From positions 19,872 to 83,871 of the forward strand of contig CANKZE010000002.1 of the NCBI GenBank assembly GCA_947488545.1: a stretch of DNA of 64,000 bases, given 5' to 3'. The stretch comes from Bacteroidota bacterium (GTDB lineage: Bacteria > Bacteroidota > Bacteroidia > Flavobacteriales > Flavobacteriaceae). Each line of letters begins with the position of its first letter. Position 1 is the stretch's first letter. Of the stretch, positions 1 to 9,747 are shown in pieces. The notes under the pieces were generated by a model. The model did no database searches and had not been told where the DNA came from. It was given only the letters and a program-made list of their open reading frames with translations. A program made the translations under genes and the position numbers.

Positions 1-1
1 T

Positions 2-505
2 GAAACCGCAGTTCACAGTATGGTTGACTTCTTTTTACTATTGAAAATTGCTGGTGCTGGCGACGAATTGCAAGGAATAAAACGTGGAATTATGGAAATG
101 GCGGATGCAATTGTGATTAATAAAGCAGATGGTGATAATGTGAGAAAATCGAAATTAGCGAAAGTTGAATTTGGCAGAGCATTGCACTTATTTCCTGCAA
201 AAAAATCGGGATGGATTCCTACTACTTCCACTTGTAGTTCGATTACTCGTGAAGGGATTTCAGAGGTTTGGGAAACGATAAATAAGTATGTTGGTCAAAC
301 GCAATCGAATAATTATTTCTATAATAAACGTAAAGATCAAAACCAATATTGGATGTTGGAAACCATAAATGAGCATTTGAAAACAAATTTTTTCAACCAT
401 CCAGAAATTGAAAAATTATTGGCAGAAAATAAAAAAGCGGTGCAAAATGATGAAATATCACCATTTGCAGCCGCTCAATTATTGTTAGAAAAGTATTTTA
501 AATAA
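2..505 (+). CDS. meaB: Methylmalonyl-CoA mutase-associated GTPase MeaB (3' part)
   Basis: The reading frame is open from base 2, so the gene starts outside the window and only about the last 167 residues are seen. The visible start (ETAVHSMVDFF) is the segment that follows the Walker B/switch region in MeaB/ArgK-type G3E GTPases. The G4-like guanine-specificity motif NKAD follows. Known role of the family: GTP-dependent chaperone that loads and protects the adenosylcobalamin cofactor of acyl-CoA mutases. A fused mutase (icmF) lies 2 kb away on the other strand, but that enzyme carries its own G domain, so this MeaB probably serves a separate methylmalonyl-CoA mutase. The ATG at base 20 in the ORF track is internal. 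Confidence 0.93.
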   Translation, partial: ETAVHSMVDFFLLLKIAGAGDELQGIKRGIMEMADAIVINKADGDNVRKSKLAKVEFGRALHLFPAKKSGWIPTTSTCSSITREGISEVWETINKYVGQTQSNNYFYNKRKDQNQYWMLETINEHLKTNFFNHPEIEKLLAENKKAVQNDEISPFAAAQLLLEKYFK

Positions 506-523
506 TACTTATTCTTTTTTCAA

Positions 524-1021
524 TTATTGAATAGTTTTGATTTGACTTTCTTTAATATTAAATGCTTTAACTACAGCATTATAATCATTAAAATCTACCG
601 CTTTACTGTTTTTATTTGACAAATATCCTGGAATAATTACTACTCTAAAAACCTGATTTTGTGACCAAGCTGCTCCCAAAGTAGTTAGATCAAAGTCGGA
701 TTCAAGGAATATATTAATGTCATTTCTTGTAAAATCAAAATTGTAATTCAACTCCCCTTGCTGTAAATAAACTGCTTGCGGTAATTGTCTCCACAAATCT
801 TGACCATTAATTACACCAAATAATCTATAAACTAAAACCATATCCCCTCTGTATAATGGTGGATTTAGAGTAATTAGTTTAGAATAGTTATTTGTAGGAT
901 TAAATGAAGTGGTAACTTCAAAAACTTCAGCTAGTATTTCAGCTTTAATTTCTTCATTTGTGGTACAACCTTGAAATAGAAAAGTGGTTGTAATTGCTAA
1001 AAGTAAAATTATTCGTTTCAT
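524..1021 (-). CDS. Predicted lipoprotein, unknown function
   Basis: A 165-residue protein with a clear lipoprotein signal: charged MKR start, hydrophobic stretch, then the lipobox-like LFQGC, with Cys at about residue 19. The mature part is soluble and contains several short beta-prone stretches. It should be anchored in the inner or outer membrane facing the periplasm. I recognise no catalytic motif. It converges with meaB (18 bp between the stops), so it is transcribed alone. Similar small lipoproteins are frequent in Flavobacterium; no function is inferred. Confidence 0.75.
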   Translation of the reverse strand: MKRIILLLAITTTFLFQGCTTNEEIKAEILAEVFEVTTSFNPTNNYSKLITLNPPLYRGDMVLVYRLFGVINGQDLWRQLPQAVYLQQGELNYNFDFTRNDINIFLESDFDLTTLGAAWSQNQVFRVVIIPGYLSNKNSKAVDFNDYNAVVKAFNIKESQIKTIQ

Positions 1022-1121
1022 AATATAATTATTTAGTTATTATCATAGTAATTCAAAAATCAATCCAAAAATAAGAATTTTGATTATTTTATTAAAATAA
1101 ATATGAAGTACATTTGTAACT

Positions 1122-1673
1122 ATGAAATTATACATGATTATGGTGGGATGTCGACCTCAAGGTAGATTCACCGAACAACACGATATTTATTTTGGAATTG
1201 GGAATTCAATAGCGGAAATGGTTCCTAAAATAAAATTATTTTGGCCTGAAGCCAAAGGACGAATTCACATTGATGCTTGGCGAGAAGTTACTATGGTGGA
1301 CAATCACAAAATTGAAATTGTTTCTGAGGAAAATGCTGTTGCAAATAGTACTCAGCTTTACTTTATCAATTTGGGTGGTTATAAGGAAAATGAATTTGAA
1401 GAATATCATTATAAAATTGTAACCACTGGAGTTAAATTGGCGGAAGCTACAAAAAAAGCGAAAGCAACAAGTTTTTACAAACACTACGACTTTGAAGGCG
1501 CAACCTCACATATTGATGATAAATATGGAATTGATGTGGATGATATTTACAACATTGAGGATATTCTAGCACCTGAATTAAAAGAAAAATTTGCTTTAAA
1601 AATCACAGAAATTGAAAATGCAATTGAAGACGAGTTGCATATCGGTTATTTAAAATTGGAGAAGTTAGGATAA
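1122..1673 (+). CDS. DUF1543 domain protein
   Basis: A 183-residue soluble protein beginning MKLYMIMVGCRPQGR, with the pattern TEQHDIYFGIG, which I recognise as DUF1543. The N-terminal half carries the conserved family segment including HIDAW; a related second segment follows (FINLGGYKENEFEEYHYK). The biochemical function of the family is unknown. It stands alone and converges with the next gene, with 3 bp between the stops. The start is the first ATG of the conserved N-terminus. Confidence 0.8.
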   Translation: MKLYMIMVGCRPQGRFTEQHDIYFGIGNSIAEMVPKIKLFWPEAKGRIHIDAWREVTMVDNHKIEIVSEENAVANSTQLYFINLGGYKENEFEEYHYKIVTTGVKLAEATKKAKATSFYKHYDFEGATSHIDDKYGIDVDDIYNIEDILAPELKEKFALKITEIENAIEDELHIGYLKLEKLG

Positions 1674-1676
1674 TAC

Positions 1677-2252
1677 TTACTTTGCGATTATCGGTTCACT
1701 TTCTTCAATATTCTTATTAGATTTCGTCAATAAATTGATGAAATCGATCTTTATTTTTTGTCTTGGATTATCAACAGGAGTCACTATAACTCTAAGAATA
1801 TTCTTTTCGTCAATTAAATAATTATCGTAATTATCGTCTACAATAGTACCGTCAATTTGAAAAACAGGAACATTTTCACTTGAACTAACATATTTTGATT
1901 TGAATTCATTAAGACTCATATAATTATATTTACTTGGAGTTTTACCTTGAATCATTATTTTGCCAAAGTACTTTACTGAATCAATTATGGTGTCTTTTTT
2001 TATAACATTTACTGAAGTTATACTTTCAGGATTTATGGTTGATAATAAAGAATAGCTTACTAATTTTCCATTAAAAAAAAGAGCTGGTGGATTTGGATTG
2101 TTAGAAATTTTATTATTATTGTAAACTACTTTTATAACAGTATCGTTTACAGATGCAGATTTAGAAATGTTCAAACCCGAGACTTTACCTGTAATCTGTC
2201 CAAAAGTGGTTAATGATAAAAATGCGAAGGCTATTAATAATTTTATTTTCAT
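1677..2252 (-). CDS. Secreted protein of unknown function
   Basis: The ORF track starts at 2291, but the internal ATG at 2252 gives a standard signal peptide (MKIKLLIAFAFLSLTTFGQ), so I choose that start; the mature protein is about 170 residues. The region after the signal contains ITGKVSGLN and repeated short segments (SITSVNVIKKD; ILRVIVTP) that resemble the 'plug-like' pieces seen in TonB-associated carboxypeptidase-like proteins. No catalytic residues stand out. It is probably periplasmic or exported, and the function is unknown. Confidence 0.65.
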   Translation of the reverse strand: MKIKLLIAFAFLSLTTFGQITGKVSGLNISKSASVNDTVIKVVYNNNKISNNPNPPALFFNGKLVSYSLLSTINPESITSVNVIKKDTIIDSVKYFGKIMIQGKTPSKYNYMSLNEFKSKYVSSSENVPVFQIDGTIVDDNYDNYLIDEKNILRVIVTPVDNPRQKIKIDFINLLTKSNKNIEESEPIIAK

Positions 2253-2645
2253 TTTTAGATATTGAATTTTGATTTTATAAAGATAATGCATTTTAGAAGT
2301 GATCCCATTTATAAGCTCATAATTATTTCACGAAGATTCACAAAGAAAGATTAAAAAAAAACACAAAACTCAATAATAAATTTGTGAAGCTTTGAATGCC
2401 TTTGTGGACTTTGCGAAACGAAATTTCACCAAGTGAAATTCTTAGAAAGCAATCCTGATAAAGCGGGATAAGCGATTCACACGCTTTTTGATTTGCAAAA
2501 GCATTACTAAAATAGATCCCGCTAAAAAGCGAGATAAGCGATTCACACACTTTTTGATTTGCAAAAGCATTAGTAAAATAGATCCCGCTAAAAAGCGGGA
2601 TAAGCGATTCACACACTTTTTGATTTGCAAAAAGTGGTTCTCTGC
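2253..2645. other. Intergenic stretch with repeats, no gene
   Basis: No credible gene is present. The first part holds a degenerate (TTCACGAAG/TTCACAAAG)-type sequence of the kind scattered in flavobacterial intergenic DNA. The second part holds the 66-bp tandem repeat described separately. The ORFs called here in three frames are by-products of the repeat, because 66 is divisible by three. Confidence 0.7.
2461..2632. repeat. 66-bp tandem repeat, 2.6 copies, with hairpins
   Basis: Three units start at 2461, 2527 and 2593, a period of exactly 66 bp; the last is incomplete and stops near 2632. Units differ by only a few substitutions (e.g. CACACGC/CACACAC, CATTACT/CATTAGT). Each junction contains an inverted repeat, ATCCCGCT-AAAA-AGCGGGAT (near-perfect at the first junction). 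The array ends 13 bp from the icmF stop codon, so on the minus strand it would form hairpins in the 3' untranslated RNA. Confidence 0.9.
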
Positions 2646-5600
2646 TTACATATTACGTCTATACTGTCCGCCAACTTGAAATAAAGCACTTGTGATTTGA
2701 CCCAATGAACAAATTTTTGTCGCTTCCATTAAGTGAGCAAACAAGTTTTCATTTTTAATTGCCGCATCTTGTAAATCGCTCAAGTATTGGTTCACTTTAT
2801 CGCCATTCGTTTGGTGTAAATTATTCAACATATCAATTTGATATTGCTTTTCAACTTCAGTTGCACGAATTACTTCCGCAGGAATAATTGTTGGTGATCC
2901 TTTAGAGCTCAAGAAAGTATTTACTCCGATAATTGGGAATTCGCCAGTGTGTTTTAAAGTTTCATAATACAAACTTTCCTCTTGAATTTTTGAACGTTGG
3001 TACATGGTTTCCATAGCTCCAAGCACTCCACCACGCTCAGTAATTCTATCAAATTCTTCTAAAACTGCAGCTTCAACCAAATCGGTTAATTCTTCAATAA
3101 TGAAGGCCCCTTGAATTGGATTTTCATTTTTGGCCAAGCCCAATTCTTTATTAATAATAAGCTGAATTGCCATAGCACGACGAACCGATTCTTCTGTTGG
3201 AGTTGTAATTGCTTCGTCATAAGCATTAGTATGCAACGAGTTACAGTTGTCGTAAATAGCATACAAAGCTTGTAATGTGGTACGGATATCATTAAAATCA
3301 ATTTCTTGAGCATGCAATGAACGACCAGATGTTTGAATGTGGTATTTCAACATTTGCGCTCTTTCATTAGCTCCGTATTTGTATTTCATGGCTTTCGCCC
3401 AAATTTTTCTCGCTACACGCCCGATAACGGAATATTCAGGATCAATTCCATTGGAGAAAAAGAAAGATAAATTTGGTCCAAAATCGTTGATATCCATTCC
3501 ACGGCTCAAATAATATTCTACGTAAGTGAACCCATTTGAAAGTGTAAATGCTAGTTGGGAAATTGGGTTTGCACCCGCTTCCGCAATATGATATCCTGAA
3601 ATAGAAACAGAATAAAAATTTCTGACTTTATTTTTAATAAAATACTCTTGAACGTCACCCATTAATCTTAGGGCAAATTCTGTTGAAAATATGCAGGTAT
3701 TTTGAGCTTGATCTTCTTTTAAAATATCAGCTTGTACCGTTCCACGAACTTGTGATAGCGTTTTTGCCTTAATCTCATTGTACACGGTTTCTGGTAAAAC
3801 CAAATCGCCTGTAACACCCAAAAGCATTAGGCCTAAACCATTATTTCCTTCGGGTAAATCCCCTTGATATTGAGGTCTTGTGGTACCTTTTTGCTTATAA
3901 ATAGCTGCTATTTTACTCTCAACTTCTTTTTCTAATCCGTTTTCCTTTATGTAAATTTCGCATTGTTGATCGATCGCGGCATTCATGAAAAACCCTAATA
4001 ACATTGGTGCTGGCCCATTGATAGTCATACTCACCGACGTTAAAGCATGAACTAAATCGAAACCAGAATACAACTTTTTAGCGTCGTCTAAACAACAAAT
4101 AGAAACTCCAGCATTTCCAATTTTACCATAAATATCAGGTCGAATATGAGGATCGTTTCCATATAAAGTCACACTATCAAAAGCCGTAGAAAGTCGTTTT
4201 GCAGGTAATCCAGCACTCACATAATGAAACCTTTTATTGGTTCGTTCTGGCCCACCTTCACCAGCAAACATTCTAGATGGATCCTCGCCTTCTCTTTTAA
4301 AAGGATACAATCCTGCGGTAAATGGAAATTCTCCAGGTACATTTTCTTGTAAATTCCATCTTAATAAATCACCCCAAGCTTCATATTTAGGTAAGGCAAT
4401 TTTGGGAATTTGTGTGTGTGACAAACTCTCAGTATGTGTCGCTATATTAATTTCTTTATCACGAACTTTAAAAGTATAAATTGGGTTTTTATATTTTGCA
4501 ATTTTATGATTCCAATTCAAAATAATCTCCCAATTGTAAGGATCTAAATCCATTTTGATTTTCTCAAATTGGTTTAACAACAAAGAAATCAATACTTTAT
4601 CATCTTGATTTTGATTGTCAGAATTAGAAATCTCTATACCAGATTTAGAGAGTATCGGTTCAATCCCAGAAATACTTTCAATCGTTTTAAAGATACCGTA
4701 TAATTTTTGAGCTACTTTTTGTTGTCCAATAGCAGTAACATCATATTTACGATTGTTTTCAGCAATTTCAGATAAATAACGAGTTCTGTGTGGCGGAATT
4801 ACGAATATTTTTTCACTCATTTCTCGAGTGATTTTGAAAGTAGATTTTAAATCACTGCTCGTTTTCTCTACAATTTTATCCATAATAGATTTGTAGAGCG
4901 TATTCATTCCTGGATCGTTAAATTGAGAAGCGATAGTTCCAAATACCGGCATTTCATCTGGATTTACGTCCCAAAGATTATGATTTCGTTGGTATTGCTT
5001 TTTAACATCACGAAGCGCGTCTAGGGCTCCGCGTTTGTCGAATTTATTTAAAGCTACTAGATCGGCAAAATCAAGCATGTCGATTTTTTCCAATTGAGTG
5101 GCTGCTCCAAATTCTGGTGTCATAACGTAAAGAGAAACATCGGAATGATCCATGATTTCAGTATCCGATTGACCGATTCCTGAAGTTTCAAGGATAATTA
5201 AATCGTAATTGGCCGCTTTTAAAACTTGAATAGCATCAGCTACGTATTTAGAAAGTGCTAAGTTAGATTGGCGTGTAGCTAATGAACGCATATAAACACG
5301 AGGATTATTGATTGCATTCATTCTAATTCTATCGCCTAATAAAGCGCCACCCGTTTTTCTTTTTGAAGGATCAACAGAAATTAATCCGATGGTTTTTTCT
5401 GGAAAATCAATTAGAAAACGACGTACTAATTCGTCTACCAATGATGATTTTCCTGAACCTCCCGTTCCTGTAATTCCGAGAACTGGTGTTTTTGAATTTT
5501 TATTTTTTAATTGGATTTGCTCCAAAAATGGTTTTGCTACTTCAGGAAAATTCTCTGCTGAAGAAATTAATCTTGCAATCGCTTTTGGATTTTTATCTTC

Positions 5601-6074
5601 CAAATGATTGGTTTCATCGTTAATTGTATCGCCAATAGCAAAATCAGATTTTTGAACTAAATCATTTATCATACCTTGTAATCCCATTGCACGCCCGTCG
5701 TCTGGAGAATAAATTCTTGTGATTCCGTAATCCTGTAAATCTGCAATTTCTGAAGGCAAAATTACTCCTCCTCCTCCACCAAAAATCTTGATGTGATCCG
5801 CTCCTTTTTGCTTAAGCAAATCAAACATGTATTTGAAATATTCGTTGTGTCCGCCTTGATAGGAAGTTATAGCAATAGCATTCGCATCTTCTTGAATTGC
5901 AGTATTTACAACTTCTTCTACACTTCTATCGTGACCCAAATGAATAACTTCAACACCAGTAGATTGAATAATTCTTCTCATGATGTTTATTGCGGCATCG
6001 TGACCGTCAAAAAGAGAGGCAGCGGTTACAATTCGAACTTTATGAACAGGGATATAAGGTTTTTGATCTACCAT
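2646..6074 (-). CDS. icmF: Fused isobutyryl-CoA mutase-type acyl-CoA mutase IcmF
   Basis: An 1142-residue protein with the fused IcmF layout: an N-terminal cobalamin-binding domain (FDGHDAA near residue 23, then GGGGGVI), a central MeaB-like GTPase (P-loop GTGGSGKSS near residue 203; NKFDKRG), and a C-terminal acyl-CoA mutase barrel (about 540-1142). It interconverts isobutyryl-CoA and n-butyryl-CoA, or related acyl-CoAs, using adenosylcobalamin, while the built-in G domain manages the cofactor. The active-site segment [19 protein letters not shown] has Phe where methylmalonyl-CoA mutases have Tyr, which fits the Icm rather than the Mcm substrate class; the exact substrate is not proven. Length and domain order are complete. 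It is probably transcribed alone. Confidence 0.92.
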   Translation of the reverse strand: MVDQKPYIPVHKVRIVTAASLFDGHDAAINIMRRIIQSTGVEVIHLGHDRSVEEVVNTAIQEDANAIAITSYQGGHNEYFKYMFDLLKQKGADHIKIFGGGGGVILPSEIADLQDYGITRIYSPDDGRAMGLQGMINDLVQKSDFAIGDTINDETNHLEDKNPKAIARLISSAENFPEVAKPFLEQIQLKNKNSKTPVLGITGTGGSGKSSLVDELVRRFLIDFPEKTIGLISVDPSKRKTGGALLGDRIRMNAINNPRVYMRSLATRQSNLALSKYVADAIQVLKAANYDLIILETSGIGQSDTEIMDHSDVSLYVMTPEFGAATQLEKIDMLDFADLVALNKFDKRGALDALRDVKKQYQRNHNLWDVNPDEMPVFGTIASQFNDPGMNTLYKSIMDKIVEKTSSDLKSTFKITREMSEKIFVIPPHRTRYLSEIAENNRKYDVTAIGQQKVAQKLYGIFKTIESISGIEPILSKSGIEISNSDNQNQDDKVLISLLLNQFEKIKMDLDPYNWEIILNWNHKIAKYKNPIYTFKVRDKEINIATHTESLSHTQIPKIALPKYEAWGDLLRWNLQENVPGEFPFTAGLYPFKREGEDPSRMFAGEGGPERTNKRFHYVSAGLPAKRLSTAFDSVTLYGNDPHIRPDIYGKIGNAGVSICCLDDAKKLYSGFDLVHALTSVSMTINGPAPMLLGFFMNAAIDQQCEIYIKENGLEKEVESKIAAIYKQKGTTRPQYQGDLPEGNNGLGLMLLGVTGDLVLPETVYNEIKAKTLSQVRGTVQADILKEDQAQNTCIFSTEFALRLMGDVQEYFIKNKVRNFYSVSISGYHIAEAGANPISQLAFTLSNGFTYVEYYLSRGMDINDFGPNLSFFFSNGIDPEYSVIGRVARKIWAKAMKYKYGANERAQMLKYHIQTSGRSLHAQEIDFNDIRTTLQALYAIYDNCNSLHTNAYDEAITTPTEESVRRAMAIQLIINKELGLAKNENPIQGAFIIEELTDLVEAAVLEEFDRITERGGVLGAMETMYQRSKIQEESLYYETLKHTGEFPIIGVNTFLSSKGSPTIIPAEVIRATEVEKQYQIDMLNNLHQTNGDKVNQYLSDLQDAAIKNENLFAHLMEATKICSLGQITSALFQVGGQYRRNM

Positions 6075-6207
6075 TTATGAATGTGATAATTTTGAAGGTG
6101 CAATTTACGAGTTTTTTAAAAATAATTTATAAATAATAGAAAAAAACATAGTTAATGACAATCGAATTTTGATAAATAAATTTAAATTTCAAAATTATCG
6201 TGAACTC

Positions 6208-6275
6208 TAGCCCTGATAGCAGCGACATCCCACGCCCTTGCGTGGATATAGCGGATAGCAGGAAATAGCTCCAAA
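6208..6275 (+). repeat. Dispersed palindromic intergenic element, copy 1
   Basis: A segment of about 68 bp begins TAGCCCTGATAGCAGCG and ends AGCAGGAAATAGCTCCAAA. Its centre folds into a hairpin (CCACGC-ccttGCGTGG). A second, reverse-oriented copy sits at 11843-11912 and differs mainly in the loop and a few flanking bases. It lies 46 bp before the DUF4197 gene. Confidence 0.85.
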
Positions 6276-6320
6276 TAAAATTGGTACGGAGTTTGCACAG
6301 AATTAGTAAAAATAAATTAC

Positions 6321-7055
6321 ATGAAAAAAGTTATAATTTCCTTATTATTTGTGCCAATTGTCAGTTTTGCACAATTTGGTGATTTAAAAAAATTGGCAGA
6401 AAGTAAAATTCCAAAAGTAAACAACGCACCTAAAATCAACAGTTTAACAGATATAAATGCTGGTTTAAAAGAGGCCTTGAACAATGGAATTACGAAGCAA
6501 GTATCAAAATTGACTGCTGTAGACGGGTTTTTCAAAAATGAGTTGGTGAAGATATTATTGCCGGAAGAATTGCAGAAAGTGGATCGAACTTTGCGCAGTT
6601 TGGGAATGTCAAATTTGGCTGATCAAGGATTAGTGGTTTTAAATCGAGCTGCCGAAGATGCGGTGAAGGAAGCGACTCCGATATTTGTGGATGCCGTGAA
6701 AAACATGAATTTTAATGATGCGAAAAGCATTTTGATGGGAAATGAAAAAGCGGCTACAACCTATTTAGAAACTGCGACTTCTACTGCTTTATATGATAAA
6801 TTCAGTCCAGTTATTGCGACTTCATTGAACAAAGTAAATGCTGATAAAATTTGGAGTCAAATGATTTCAAAATACAATTCTGTTCCATTAGTTAAAAAAG
6901 TAAATCCAGATTTGAAGGATTATGTTACCAAACAAACGATGAAGGGGGTTTTTACGATGATTGCAATTGAGGAAAAAGAGATTCGAGTAAATTTAAAATC
7001 AAGAACTTCGAGTTTGTTACAAAGCGTTTTTGCAATGCAGGATAAAAAAAAATAA
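6321..7055 (+). CDS. DUF4197 domain protein, exported
   Basis: A 244-residue protein with a signal peptide (MKKVIISLLFVPIVSFAQ) followed by a DUF4197 domain. Typical features are LKEALNNGITKQVSKL, the FFKNELVKILLPEEL block and a C-terminal helix. The fold is all alpha and the family function is unknown; it is probably periplasmic. Start choice is set by the signal peptide. It is followed by 124 bp that end in a good hairpin terminator. Nothing suggests an operon. Confidence 0.88.
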   Translation: MKKVIISLLFVPIVSFAQFGDLKKLAESKIPKVNNAPKINSLTDINAGLKEALNNGITKQVSKLTAVDGFFKNELVKILLPEELQKVDRTLRSLGMSNLADQGLVVLNRAAEDAVKEATPIFVDAVKNMNFNDAKSILMGNEKAATTYLETATSTALYDKFSPVIATSLNKVNADKIWSQMISKYNSVPLVKKVNPDLKDYVTKQTMKGVFTMIAIEEKEIRVNLKSRTSSLLQSVFAMQDKKK

Positions 7056-7148
7056 CAAATTGATAACCGTATTTTAACTCTGGAACTACAAATCAAGAAG
7101 ATATTTGTACCATAGTTTAAAATTAGTAATTAAGTTATTTAGGGAATT

Positions 7149-7180
7149 AAACCACTGCTTTCGGGTAGTGGTTTTTTTTT
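7149..7180 (+). terminator. Rho-independent terminator after DUF4197 gene
   Basis: Stem AACCACT / AGTGGTT with a short loop (gctttcgggt), followed by ten T residues. The T run is on the plus strand and abuts the stop codon of the convergent hydrolase gene. Confidence 0.85.
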
Positions 7181-7962
7181 TATAACTTGTTTAAAAATGA
7201 AATTACAGTAGAATTAAAAGTTATTGGTTGTTCAATATTTACCACATGGCCACATTGTTGAACTACAAAAAGTTGAGAAGACTTAAAATGTTTTTCAACC
7301 ACTTTTCTCACTGATGGCAGAAACATGTAATCTTCCTCGCCCATAATATAAAGTGTCGGAATACTTAGCTCCTCTTGTCGGAACCACTTTAAAATAGGAT
7401 TAATTTCAGCAGTTAACTTAAACCATTTTATAAACTCTTTTTGGTATAATTTTTTGGCTTCATTGATGAATAATAATCGGGATTGCTTGTGATTTTTATT
7501 GGGCATAATTACAAAAGCAAAGAATTTATATAATACTAAATAGGGTAAAATATATTTAAACATATTTCCTAATCTCATTAAAATTTGAGATCTAAAATTC
7601 ATCTTTAGAATTGCTCCTCCGAGAATCATACTTTGAACCCGATCAGGATGCATTTCGGCCAATTGACGAATTAGAATTGTGCCCAACGAAATTCCTACAA
7701 AATGAGATTTTTGAATTTTCAAGTGATCTAAAACCTCCAAAATATCATTGGCTAAAGCCGAAAAAGTATATTTTTGTTTGAATGCTTTTTTTATTTGTTG
7801 GTTGGAATTTCCATGACCTCTTAAATCCAACAATAAGACGTTATAATGTTTTTGGAAATCTCGAATTTGCTTGAACCAAATGGATGAACTTCCTCCCGCT
7901 CCATGAACAAATGTAACCCACTGGGCGTCTTTGTCTTTTTCATAAACGGTGAAATGTATCAT
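7180..7962 (-). CDS. Alpha/beta hydrolase
   Basis: I start at the internal ATG at 7962 (MIHFTVYEKDKDAQWVTFVHG) rather than 8007, because the extra 15 residues match no family start. This leaves 260 residues. Alpha/beta-hydrolase landmarks are the oxyanion segment HGAGGSSSIW, the nucleophile elbow GISLG (Ser), the acid in MGEEDYMF (Asp) and the late QCGHVV (His). DLRGHGNS is also typical. No signal peptide, so it is cytoplasmic. Probably a small ester or C-C bond hydrolase; the substrate cannot be read from sequence. A hydrophobic cap region (YILPYLVLYKFFAFV) lies between strand 6 and the acid residue. Confidence 0.87.
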   Translation of the reverse strand: MIHFTVYEKDKDAQWVTFVHGAGGSSSIWFKQIRDFQKHYNVLLLDLRGHGNSNQQIKKAFKQKYTFSALANDILEVLDHLKIQKSHFVGISLGTILIRQLAEMHPDRVQSMILGGAILKMNFRSQILMRLGNMFKYILPYLVLYKFFAFVIMPNKNHKQSRLLFINEAKKLYQKEFIKWFKLTAEINPILKWFRQEELSIPTLYIMGEEDYMFLPSVRKVVEKHFKSSQLFVVQQCGHVVNIEQPITFNSTVISFLNKL

Positions 7963-8082
7963 TTGATTTTTTTTGTAAATATAGATTAATTCTATGAAAC
8001 AATTCAATAATAGTGTGATATTAACAAGTAGACACTATTCAAAAAAATAGAAATGTATAGTTTAAATATAGGTTAGGTTTAG

Positions 8083-8111
8083 TTGTTAAGCAAATATATT
8101 TATTAGATTTG
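8083..8111 (+). promoter_or_regulatory. Bacteroidota-type promoter of the GH16 gene
   Basis: TTG at 8083-8085, an 18-bp spacer, then TAGATTTG at 8104-8111, matching the TTG-N19-TAnnTTTG consensus of Flavobacterium. It lies 32 bp before the GH16 start codon on the same strand. Confidence 0.7.
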
Positions 8112-8143
8112 CCTTAAGTATTCAATTGTACTTTTAATAGTTT

Positions 8144-9745
8144 ATGCGCAATTTTATTTTCGTTTTTGTTTTATTATTTTCTATAAATTCATTTTCTCAA
8201 GCTCGAATATCTCAAGATAATTTTGAGGGAAATTCAACCATAACAACATGGTTTGGTGACAACTGCGGCATGGATAACGCTTTTGCAAATCCGTTTCAGA
8301 ACGGGATCAATACTTCAGCTAGAGTTTTAAAATATACGGATGCTGGCGGACAATATGCGAATGTTCGTTTTGATGCTGGTTTTAATTACAATTTGAATAC
8401 AAGTAGCGTTTTTACTTTAAAAATATATGTTCCTTCAAGCGGAATTACCGGGAATCAAAATAATCAAGTCTCGCTAAAGTTACAAAATGGGACAATTACT
8501 TCGCCTTGGGCTACTCAATGTGAAATAATAAAACCTGTAGTATTAAACCAATGGCAAACAATTACCTTTAATTTTGCAACTGACAATTTTATAAATTTAG
8601 ATCCGACTTCTCAAAATCCTATGAATCGCTCGGATTTTAATAGAGTTTTGATCCAAATAAATGGAGAAAATAATACCTCTCAAGTTACCGCTTATATAGA
8701 TGATTTTTACTATTCAGGCGCGGCTTCTGTTTTCAACACATTAGTTTGGAGCGATGAATTTGATATTAACGGTGGGATAAATACTACGAAATGGTTTCCT
8801 CAAACCCAACTTCCAAATGGAAATAGCTGGTACAATGGAGAACTTCAACATTATACTAATCGTCAAGTGAATTCGAGTGTCAATAATGGAATTCTAAGTA
8901 TTGTTGCAAAAAGAGAGACATTTACCGATCAGGGAAGAACAAAACAATTTACCTCTGCCCGATTAAATTCGAAATTTGCCTTTAAATATGGTCGCGTAGA
9001 AGCGCGTGCTAAACTACCAATAGGTGCTGGAACATGGCCAGCTATTTGGATGCTTGGCAAAAACATTATTGAGCCTGGAGGTTTTTGGACAAGCTCATTT
9101 GGAACTGCAAGTTGGCCGGCCTGCGGAGAAATTGACATTATGGAACACTGGGGAACCAATCAAAATGTAGTTTCTAGTGCGGTACATCATCCAATTAATG
9201 GGAATTTATCTGTTGGGGAATACATATCAAATGCTCAAAATATAGCCGGGGTATCAACTAGTTTTCATATTTATGCAGTAGAATGGGATGCACAAAAAAT
9301 AACTTTTAGTGTTGATGGAATTAATCATTTAACCTATAATCCACCAGTCAAAAATCAATTTACATGGCCATTTAACGCCGAACAATATATATTATTAAAT
9401 GTTGCAATTGAACCTAGTGTAACCGCTGGTTTTGTTCAATCGGCTATGGAAGTCGATTATGTAAGGGTTTACCAACAAACAGCTTTAGAAACACCAAATG
9501 TTTTAAAAGAAAATGATTTGGTTCTTTTTCCAAATCCTGCATCTGATGAAATAACACTTAAATCGAATGAAAATTTATTAGGTGCAACTATTTCAATTAG
9601 CTCTTTATTGGGACAAGAATTGGAAAAATTTACATTAAACTCAGAAGAAAAAACGTTGAATATATCCAATTATCAAAGTGGAATTTATATTTTAAAAGTA
9701 AATTCTCAGGATGGAATTCAAAGCTACAAGTTTATAAAGAAGTAA
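8144..9745 (+). CDS. Secreted GH16 endo-beta-glucanase with T9SS type A sorting domain
   Basis: 533 residues in four parts: a signal peptide (to about residue 19, SFSQ); a beta-sandwich of about 165 residues that looks like a carbohydrate-binding module; a glycoside hydrolase family 16 domain (about 200-445); and a C-terminal type A sorting domain (LFPNPASDE...GIYILKV...KFIKK). The GH16 signature EIDIME gives the nucleophile Glu329, assisting Asp331 and acid/base Glu334. Family members cleave beta-1,3(4)-glucans such as laminarin; the specificity here is inferred from the fold only. The sorting domain predicts secretion through the type IX system. It has its own promoter and no operon partner. 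Confidence 0.92.
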   Translation: MRNFIFVFVLLFSINSFSQARISQDNFEGNSTITTWFGDNCGMDNAFANPFQNGINTSARVLKYTDAGGQYANVRFDAGFNYNLNTSSVFTLKIYVPSSGITGNQNNQVSLKLQNGTITSPWATQCEIIKPVVLNQWQTITFNFATDNFINLDPTSQNPMNRSDFNRVLIQINGENNTSQVTAYIDDFYYSGAASVFNTLVWSDEFDINGGINTTKWFPQTQLPNGNSWYNGELQHYTNRQVNSSVNNGILSIVAKRETFTDQGRTKQFTSARLNSKFAFKYGRVEARAKLPIGAGTWPAIWMLGKNIIEPGGFWTSSFGTASWPACGEIDIMEHWGTNQNVVSSAVHHPINGNLSVGEYISNAQNIAGVSTSFHIYAVEWDAQKITFSVDGINHLTYNPPVKNQFTWPFNAEQYILLNVAIEPSVTAGFVQSAMEVDYVRVYQQTALETPNVLKENDLVLFPNPASDEITLKSNENLLGATISISSLLGQELEKFTLNSEEKTLNISNYQSGIYILKVNSQDGIQSYKFIKK

Positions 9746-9747
9746 TA

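Noticed and set aside
1080-1116. Promoter TTG ... TACATTTG before the DUF1543 gene
   Set aside because: The -7 box fits, but the spacer is 26 bp, well above the usual 17-23, and the start codon would be only 5 bp away.
2461-2632. Possible CRISPR array
   Set aside because: The whole 66-bp unit is repeated, with no unique spacers, and no cas genes are present.
2338-2679. Three overlapping ORFs of 62-92 codons on both strands
   Set aside because: They are produced by the 66-bp repeat, whose length is a multiple of three; the peptides themselves are repeats and have no family features.
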